From Actinomycetes bacterium (GTDB lineage Bacteria > Actinomycetota > Thermoleophilia > Gaiellales > Gaiellaceae), in the NCBI GenBank assembly GCA_030624785.1, contig JAUXJK010000037.1:1-10806 (forward strand): a stretch of DNA of 10,806 bases, given 5' to 3'. Below are positions 5,994 to 10,806 of this stretch, piece by piece. The translations under genes and the position numbers were made by a program. The first letter of the stretch is position 1, and every line of letters starts with the position of its first letter. Under the pieces are notes generated by a model, which was not told the DNA's origin, ran no database searches, and saw only the letters and a program-made list of their open reading frames with translations.

Positions 5994-6835
5994 TCAGCTA
6001 CCGCCCCGCTCTCGAGGAAGCACCGACAACCAACCAGCCGTAGCGAGACAGAGCCCGACGATTATTCCGGCGACCACTGCAGTCGTAGATGTGATCAACA
6101 CCAGCGGAATCAGCGATGCCGCGAGCAGCACTATGGCGATCGTCGCTGCATGCACGGTGACGAGGCGGGAGGCCAGCCTGGCCACGACTGAGCTGACGAG
6201 AACGAACGCCGCTGCGCAAGCGGCGAAAGCGAAGCCGATCTCACCACTTGAGAGGCCGTTCTCGTGGAGCTGCCAGGGCGTCAGCGTCGATACAACGATC
6301 TCGGCGAGTCCGCCGACGAGGAAGAGAAGACATGCTGCGAGCACCACTGGAACAGCTCGCGCAGCCGCGAACATCGCCGGGATGGCCAGATGCTCGTGCC
6401 GCGCCCGCCGCCCGTGCTCGCTCAAGAGGACAACGACCAGAGCGCCGATCGCCACGCACATCCAGGCCAGGAATGGCACCGTCCTTCCATAGACATCTTC
6501 GAGCTGGCCGGCCACGGCGGGTCCGGCGAGCCGAGGGCTTGCCCTAATGCCGCGACCACCAGCACACCGGCCGTGACGATCGTGATCGACCGGGCGCCGA
6601 CGCGATCGGCGAGTATCCCGATGGGAATCGCCACAAGAAGGAACGCCCACCCACCAGCGGCAAGGAGCACTCCGATCTGAAGCTTCGAGAGGGAAAACTC
6701 ATCCTCGAATGCCGGCACGAGCGGAAACAGCGCGGTCAAGATCGCTGAGTAGACGAAGGCCAGAAGGTAGACGCTCGCGGTCGGCGAGCGCATCGTGCGA
6801 CCCGCGCGCTGTGCCAGGATGAGCAAACGCTTCAT
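5994..6835 (-). pseudogene. MFS transporter with internal deletion and frame change
   Basis: The reverse strand from ATG 6835 encodes a normal major-facilitator N-terminus: helix 1 (about residues 21-43), helix 2 followed by the motif-A-like loop GILADRVGAR (73-82) and helix 3 ending VVAALGQALG at about 6530. After that the frame turns into low-complexity nonsense. The next MFS-like sequence, LAGPAVAGQLEDVYG, starts at about 6530 in another frame and continues through about five helices to TGA 5994-5996. Helix 4 and its surroundings (on the order of 50-60 residues) are missing between the two parts, and the protein also stops before helices 11-12. The intact pieces total about 280 residues against the usual 380-420. 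So this is a damaged gene or an assembly or sequencing collapse, not a simple one-base shift. It sits two bases before the MMPL gene and 77 bases after the F420-type oxidoreductase gene on the same strand, as an exporter in that operon would. Confidence 0.8.
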
Positions 6836-6912
6836 CGGCTCAGAACGAGATCGTTGATCTGTCCGGGTTGATCTGCCCAGAATAGTGTGGGGAAGTCGGC
6901 GAGCGAAGCTGC

Positions 6913-7794
6913 CTAGGCCGCGAGCAACGACGGCGCGAGCGCTCGCAGCTCGTCCATGGGGAAACCCGAGGAACGGGCGAGCACATGGACCGCCACATGA
7001 TCCGCACCAGCCTCGATGTGCGCTTGAATACGCGCTGCGATCTTGTCGACGCTGCCCCACGCGATCACGTCGTCGACAAGACGATCACTGCCGCTTCCAG
7101 CGACATCTTCGTCGCTGTAGCCCAGCCAGGTTAGTGCCTTGCTGTAGTTGGTCTTCCCAAGGTAGAAGGGCGTGAACGATCGAGCCAGACCTCGAGCGAC
7201 ATCGGGGTCGGTTTCGAGTATCACCGTCTGTTTCGTCGCGAGCATCTTCCCGGCTCCGAGGATCTCCCTCGCCCGCCGTGTGTGCTCAACCGGCACGAAA
7301 TATGGATGGGCGCCGGCGGTGCGCTCACGAGCGAGCTCGAGCATCTTCGGCCGCAGCGCGGCGAGCATCAACTCGACCGGCCGTACCGGTTCCGGGCCCA
7401 CGTACTCGAGTGCTTCCATGCGGTCGAGGTAGTTGCGCATCGTCGAAACAGGTTTTGAGTAGTCAAACCCGTGCGGCCCAACCTGTTCTGCGTGGCTCAC
7501 ACCCAGGCCCAGCAGAAACCGATCCGGAAACGCCTCTCCGAGCGTCCTCGCACCGCATGCCATGGTCATCGCGTCGCGTGCCCACACGTTGGCAATTCCG
7601 GTCGCAACAGGCACCTGATCCGTCGACCCAAGCAAGAGCGCGCCGGCCGCGAAGCACTCCTTAGCGACCAACGACTCTGGATACCAGAGCGCGCCGAATC
7701 CGAGCGCCTCGAGCTCCCGGGCAGCGCTACGCACTGCCGCAGCGGGCTCCGTCACGAATTCCATCTGTGCGATACCGACACGACCGATATTCAT
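6913..7794 (-). CDS. LLM-class F420-dependent oxidoreductase
   Basis: A 293-residue luciferase-like monooxygenase-fold protein, a TIM barrel that typically binds the deazaflavin F420 in Actinomycetota. Marks are MNIGRVGI at the start, LEALGFGALWYPES (28-41), the ATGIANVWARD strand (64-74), FPDRFLLGLGVSHAEQ (89-104) and the substrate-lid region ELARERTAGAHPYFVP (153-168). These resemble the subgroup typified by the mycobacterial MSMEG_4141 family, which lacks a defined substrate; that subgroup assignment is from memory. The start at ATG 7794 is supported by GGGAG five bases upstream (7800-7804); an upstream ATG at 7845 would add 17 residues with no family similarity. It is the first gene of a probable operon with the MFS and MMPL genes, and diverges from mqnB across about 170 bases. 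F420-specific binding cannot be separated from FMN by sequence reading alone. Confidence 0.9.
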   Translation of the reverse strand: MNIGRVGIAQMEFVTEPAAAVRSAARELEALGFGALWYPESLVAKECFAAGALLLGSTDQVPVATGIANVWARDAMTMACGARTLGEAFPDRFLLGLGVSHAEQVGPHGFDYSKPVSTMRNYLDRMEALEYVGPEPVRPVELMLAALRPKMLELARERTAGAHPYFVPVEHTRRAREILGAGKMLATKQTVILETDPDVARGLARSFTPFYLGKTNYSKALTWLGYSDEDVAGSGSDRLVDDVIAWGSVDKIAARIQAHIEAGADHVAVHVLARSSGFPMDELRALAPSLLAA

Positions 7795-7799
7795 GAGAT

Positions 7800-7804
7800 C
7801 TCCC
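7800..7804 (-). promoter_or_regulatory. Shine-Dalgarno fixing the oxidoreductase start
   Basis: On the minus strand GGGAG (7804 to 7800) is followed by five bases and ATG at 7794. It is the best-placed ribosome site seen on the minus strand and selects the short start over the upstream ATG. Confidence 0.65.
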
Positions 7805-7834
7805 ACGTGGAGGTGATAGGACTCGTCGCTGCTC

Positions 7835-7875
7835 GAAGTGCACACGGTAATGACTTCAGCTCTGACGGGCGAAGT
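7835..7875. repeat. three alternating GAAGT/ACTTC half-sites with 18-base period
   Basis: GAAGT at 7835-7839, its complement ACTTC at 7853-7857 and GAAGT again at 7871-7875 are spaced exactly 18 bases apart in alternating orientation, in the divergent region between the oxidoreductase and mqnB genes. It could be a regulator-binding array, but five-base words recur by chance. Confidence 0.2.
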
Positions 7876-7965
7876 CGCCAGAACGCACGATGGGCGGCGG
7901 CCTCAATCGCTCCACGGTTGGCCGAGAGCAAGGAAGCCCAACGGGTCGCTGGCTAGCATCTCGGG

Positions 7966-8613
7966 GTGCACATCTTGTTCGCCTACGCCGCGCCGGCCGA
8001 AGCCGGGTCGCTCCCGGAGGAAGCCAACGATGCCGCTGGGTCTGAATTCGCGCTGCTGGGTGTCGGCAAGGCTTCGAGTTCGCTGCAGTTGTCGCGGCGA
8101 GTCAGCCGCGAGCCGCGTCCGGCCCTCGTCGTGTTGTTTGGTGTGTGCGGCGCCCATGTCGATGGCGGCGATGCACTGGCCGTCGGGGACATCTGCGTTG
8201 TCGGTCGCGACTGCTTCGCGGATGAAGGAGTGCAGACCGAGGACTCGTTTCTCTCGCTAGGTGATCTCGGGCTAGCCGCCGCGCCCACCTTCGAGATGGA
8301 TCAGAAGCGCACGACGCAGGCGGCTGCAATGCTCGGCAATGCGCCGATCGTCAGCGGTTCGACCGTCAGCACATGCTCAGGTAACGACGTGATGGCGGCC
8401 GCGCGCGCCTCTCGGACAGCTGCGGCGATCGAGACCATGGAAGGAGCGGCCGTATCGCTGGTCTGTCAGGAACTCGGATTCCCCCTTGTTCAGGTCAGAT
8501 GTGTGAGCAACCGGACGGGCGACCGTAGCCGCGCCGGGTGGGATCTAACCAGAGCGTGCATCAATATCCAGGACGCTGTCCGACAGCTGATGTCCGCAGA
8601 GTGGCAGTCATGA
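7966..8613 (+). CDS. mqnB: futalosine hydrolase MqnB
   Basis: A 215-residue protein of the nucleoside phosphorylase/MTAN fold. It cleaves the N-glycosidic bond of futalosine, releasing hypoxanthine and giving dehypoxanthine futalosine, in the futalosine route to menaquinone. Seen motifs are the glycine-rich LFGVCGAHVDGGDALAVGD (57-75), the nucleoside-binding segment ETMEGAAVSLVCQ (156-168) with the paired Glu, and SNRTGDRSRAGWDL (181-194), whose Asp193 is the likely catalytic acid. The start is GTG 7966: an in-frame TAG at 7954-7956 leaves no earlier choice, and HILFAYAAPAEA fits the family N-terminus, though the ribosome site is poor. The last four bases, ATGA, overlap the mqnD start, which means coupled translation and supports the pathway assignment. 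The enzyme should be cytoplasmic. Confidence 0.92.
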   Translation: MHILFAYAAPAEAGSLPEEANDAAGSEFALLGVGKASSSLQLSRRVSREPRPALVVLFGVCGAHVDGGDALAVGDICVVGRDCFADEGVQTEDSFLSLGDLGLAAAPTFEMDQKRTTQAAAMLGNAPIVSGSTVSTCSGNDVMAAARASRTAAAIETMEGAAVSLVCQELGFPLVQVRCVSNRTGDRSRAGWDLTRACINIQDAVRQLMSAEWQS

Positions 8614-9452
8614 ACACGTTGTCGCTCGGCTTCTCGCCGTGCCCGAACGACACGTTCATGTTTCACGACCTCGTTCACGACCTCGTTCCTGTTCCAGACG
8701 TCTCGTGGCGGTCGGAGATCCTCGACATCGAGGCCCTCAACCTCGCCGCGCTCGAGTCGCCGCCGCGCCTCGACGTCACTAAAGTCAGCCTGCCGGCACT
8801 TGCGGCATCGATTGACGACTACGCCGTCCTCTCCACGGGCGCGGCGCTCGGGCGCAACTGCGGGCCGCTCGTCGTGGCGCGCTCGGCCGACGAGGTCGCG
8901 GCTCTCTCGGATCTCGCCGGCAAGACGGTTGCGATTCCGGGCGCGAACACGACGGCGTTCCTCCTGCTGCGCATCCTCGGACCCTCGACGATTCAGCCGA
9001 AGGAGATGCGGTTCGACGAGATCATGCCGGCGGTGGAGACAGGAGACGTCGATGCCGGCCTGATCATCCACGAGAGCCGGTTCACGTATCTGTCGCACGA
9101 CCTGCGCGAGGTGGCCGACCTCGGCGTGTTGTGGGAGTCGACGACCGGCCTGCCCCTCCCTCTCGGAGTCATTGCGGCCCGCCGCTCGCTACCCGACGAT
9201 CTCGTTGCTGCGATCGAAGCTGCGCTTGGAACGTCGGTGGCGAGTGCCTTCGCCCATCCGGACCGCAGCGCAGCATGGGTGCGGCAACATGCGCAGGAGC
9301 TGGACCCTGACGTGTGCCGCGCACACATCGCGCTCTACGTCAACGAGTTCTCCGTAGATCTCGGCGTCGAGGGCCGTAGCGCGATCGAGGAACTGCTCAG
9401 CCGCGGGCGGAGCGTCGGCCTACTTCGTGACGGACGCGAACCCTGGCGGTAG
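8610..9452 (+). CDS. mqnD: 1,4-dihydroxy-6-naphthoate synthase MqnD
   Basis: A 280-residue periplasmic-binding-protein-fold enzyme acting in the cytoplasm. MqnD converts cyclic dehypoxanthine futalosine to 1,4-dihydroxy-6-naphthoate, the naphthoquinone precursor of menaquinone. The signature opening LGFSPCPNDTFMFH (6-19), the segment VTKVSLPALA (56-65), the Gly/Asn loop AIPGANTTAFLLL (108-120) and DAGLIIHESRFTY (148-160) with His154 at the known active-site position are all present. The length matches the family. The start at 8610 lies inside the mqnB stop (ATGA overlap). The mqnA, mqnC and later prenylation genes are not in the window. The codons for FHDLVHDLV contain a 12-base direct repeat, but similar family sequences have the same length there, so it is not an insertion. 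The gene ends eight bases before the convergent aldolase gene. Confidence 0.95.
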   Translation: MNTLSLGFSPCPNDTFMFHDLVHDLVPVPDVSWRSEILDIEALNLAALESPPRLDVTKVSLPALAASIDDYAVLSTGAALGRNCGPLVVARSADEVAALSDLAGKTVAIPGANTTAFLLLRILGPSTIQPKEMRFDEIMPAVETGDVDAGLIIHESRFTYLSHDLREVADLGVLWESTTGLPLPLGVIAARRSLPDDLVAAIEAALGTSVASAFAHPDRSAAWVRQHAQELDPDVCRAHIALYVNEFSVDLGVEGRSAIEELLSRGRSVGLLRDGREPWR

Positions 9453-9460
9453 GTTCGGCG

Positions 9461-10120
9461 TCAGTCGCTTCGCAGCTCGAAGTCGGGCCGAGAACCGTAC
9501 GTGTCGAGAATGCCGAGCACCTCCGACATCTCGGCCTCGCCAAGTACGGGCGGATCTCCAAGCTGCAACGCACGCCAATACAGCTCCGCGAGATTCTCGA
9601 CCTCGACGAGCAGCGTGAGTGTCGCGGCGGGTGTCTCACCCACGGCGATCGCGCCGTGATGAGCAAGCAAGCAGGCCCGACGATCCGCCAGCGCGACAAG
9701 CGCCACGTCTGAGAGAGCCTGCGTTGTGGGAGTTTCATATGGCGCGCACCGAATATCCGCCCCGCCGGCCAGGCCGATCAAGTAGTGGACTGCTGGAATC
9801 GACCGCCCATGGATCGCCAGGGTCGTGCAGTACATCGGATGCGCGTGCATCACGACGTTCACCTCTGGCCGGGACAGCAGAACATCACGATGAATCCGCC
9901 ACTCACTCGACGGGATGCGCGAGTTCGCGTAGCCGCCCTCGAGATCCATTGACACGACGTCCTCGGGCATCAACCGACTGTAGTCAAGCCCTGACGGCGT
10001 CAGCAGAAATCCCTTCCCCGAGCGCACGCTGAGGTTGCCGGACGTTCCCTGGTTTACACCGAGCGCGTTCATTGAGCGACACGTCTCGACGATCTCCTGT
10101 CTCAGAGCAGAATCGCTCAT
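9461..10120 (-). CDS. class II aldolase/adducin family protein, FucA-like
   Basis: A 219-residue zinc-dependent class II aldolase-fold protein. The phosphate-binding loops GTSGNLS (25-31) and TPSG (41-44) and the catalytic Glu73 are present. The metal ligands His92 and His94 (MHAHPMYCTTLA) and His155 (AHHGAIAVG) fall at the same numbers as in E. coli L-fuculose-phosphate aldolase, a close structural match. The reaction would be cleavage of a ketose 1-phosphate to dihydroxyacetone phosphate and an aldehyde. Candidates include fuculose 1-phosphate, and 5-deoxyribulose or methylthioribulose phosphates of salvage routes; sequence alone does not decide. L-ribulose-5-phosphate 4-epimerase is less likely given the FucA-like spacing. 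The ATG at 10120 has no strong ribosome site. It lies 58 bases downstream of the sigma-factor gene on the same strand and may be co-transcribed with it. It converges on mqnD with only eight bases between stops. Confidence 0.92.
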   Translation of the reverse strand: MSDSALRQEIVETCRSMNALGVNQGTSGNLSVRSGKGFLLTPSGLDYSRLMPEDVVSMDLEGGYANSRIPSSEWRIHRDVLLSRPEVNVVMHAHPMYCTTLAIHGRSIPAVHYLIGLAGGADIRCAPYETPTTQALSDVALVALADRRACLLAHHGAIAVGETPAATLTLLVEVENLAELYWRALQLGDPPVLGEAEMSEVLGILDTYGSRPDFELRSD

Positions 10121-10178
10121 GCCGCGTTATTCCACTGGCGCTGCAGCCGCGCCGCGGCCGGATGAACGTCGCCTGAGG

Positions 10179-10655
10179 CTACGACTGGAGACCCGAACGA
10201 ATCGTCGCGTGAGCGGCGTTGAGCGCCGCAGAGACTGTTCCGACCCTGATCGACAAGGCTTCACCAATGCTCGCGTAGTCGAGATCTGCGTAATAGCGAA
10301 GAAAGACGATCGTGCGCTGCCGCTCGGGCAGTTGACGAATCAGCTCGACCGCTCGGTCTGCGTCGCCTAGTGCAGGGCTCGCGAGCGCGTCGAGGCGATC
10401 GCGGCCAGCCGCGTTCTCGAGTGCCTGAAGAGAACTGCGCTCGGCCCGAAGATGACTTCGGGCGGTGTTCACCACCGCGCGCCAGGCCCAGCCAGTCAGA
10501 CTCGCATCGCTCCGATGGTCACGGCGATGCCGCACCAGATTCGCGAAGGCATCCTGCACGACGTCGCGGGCGCTCTCGAGATCACCCGTGATCGCTGCAG
10601 CGACCCGAGAGAATCGAGGGAACTCGCGCTCGTACAGCGCGGCAAGCTCGATCAT
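10179..10655 (-). CDS. ECF-type RNA polymerase sigma factor (sigma-70 family)
   Basis: From ATG 10655 this gives 158 residues with both ECF domains: region 2 in REFPRFSRVAAAITGD and ARDVVQDAFANLVRHRR (10-45) with LTGWAWRAVVNTARSHLR (53-70), which binds core polymerase and the -10 element, and region 4 as a helix-turn-helix from AVELIRQLPERQRTIVFLRY (102-121) through YASIGEALSIRVGTVSAAL (127-145), which reads the -35 element. This is short but complete for the ECF class. The frame is open further upstream to about 10787; that extension contains a His-rich stretch (HAHDHH) and no family similarity, so I chose the internal ATG, though no clear Shine-Dalgarno supports it. No anti-sigma factor gene is next to it in the window; one could lie upstream of 10806. 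Its target genes are unknown, and the aldolase gene downstream is a candidate member of its regulon or operon. Confidence 0.88.
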   Translation of the reverse strand: MIELAALYEREFPRFSRVAAAITGDLESARDVVQDAFANLVRHRRDHRSDASLTGWAWRAVVNTARSHLRAERSSLQALENAAGRDRLDALASPALGDADRAVELIRQLPERQRTIVFLRYYADLDYASIGEALSIRVGTVSAALNAAHATIRSGLQS

Positions 10656-10806
10656 GAGTGGATCAGCCGAAGGCCCCTGATGATGGTCATGCGCGTGAGA
10701 TGCACCTCGCGCCCGGACCCCGGACAAACGAAGGCCGTTCCCGAGTCTCGTCGGCACCACGCCACGGTTCGCCTCAGCGACGCCCAAACCGCACGGGTGA
10801 TGCGAA

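Noticed and set aside
5632..6492. Long plus-strand ORF antisense to the MMPL and MFS genes
   Set aside because: Composition is the usual GC-rich shadow (Arg/Ala/Thr/Ser-rich) of the minus-strand coding frames, with no recognisable domain.
8660..8695. Tandem 12-base direct repeat in mqnD (encoding HDLVHDLV)
   Set aside because: Other MqnD proteins have the same segment length (a similar FHALVHG-type sequence), so it is not a recent duplication.

Overview
This is about 10.8 kb of GC-rich bacterial chromosome with no mobile element, CRISPR array or RNA gene that I can recognise. The gene set (futalosine-pathway menaquinone genes mqnB and mqnD, an F420-dependent luciferase-like oxidoreductase, an MMPL exporter, an ECF sigma factor and actinobacterial-looking IF-1 and cold-shock proteins) suggests an Actinomycetota member, possibly class Thermoleophilia. 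That placement is inference from gene content.

Layout. Minus strand, 1-944: an NfeD/ClpP-class membrane serine protease cut by the window edge. Minus strand, 1105-2094: a PuuE-like NodB-fold deacetylase. After a divergent intergenic region with a perfect inverted repeat comes a plus-strand group: a cold-shock protein (2263-2475), translation initiation factor IF-1 (2634-2855, apparently with an AUA start codon) and a GrdB-family protein (2912-3865). The last is interrupted by one in-frame UGA, which I read as selenocysteine. Its 3' end overlaps by 4 bases the end of a minus-strand gene for an MMPL/RND membrane protein (3862-5991). Upstream of that on the same strand lie a broken MFS transporter (5994-6835) and an F420-type oxidoreductase (6913-7794), probably one operon in the order oxidoreductase, MFS, MMPL.

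Divergent from that operon are mqnB and mqnD (7966-9452), overlapping by ATGA and so probably translationally coupled. They encode two steps of futalosine-dependent menaquinone synthesis. They converge on a class II aldolase (9461-10120), which follows an ECF sigma factor (10179-10655) on the minus strand.

Main discovery: what would be called two adjacent ORFs, or a truncated gene, at 2912-3865 is best read as one 317-residue selenoprotein of the glycine/sarcosine/betaine/proline reductase selenoprotein B family. It has Sec170 in a UxxC motif and a compact SECIS-like hairpin just 3' of the UGA. No sel genes lie in the window, so the Sec machinery must be sought elsewhere in the genome. Second: infA has an ideal Shine-Dalgarno placed for an AUA codon exactly where the family's start should be. 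Third: the MFS gene has lost its middle and changes frame, so it is a pseudogene or an assembly error.
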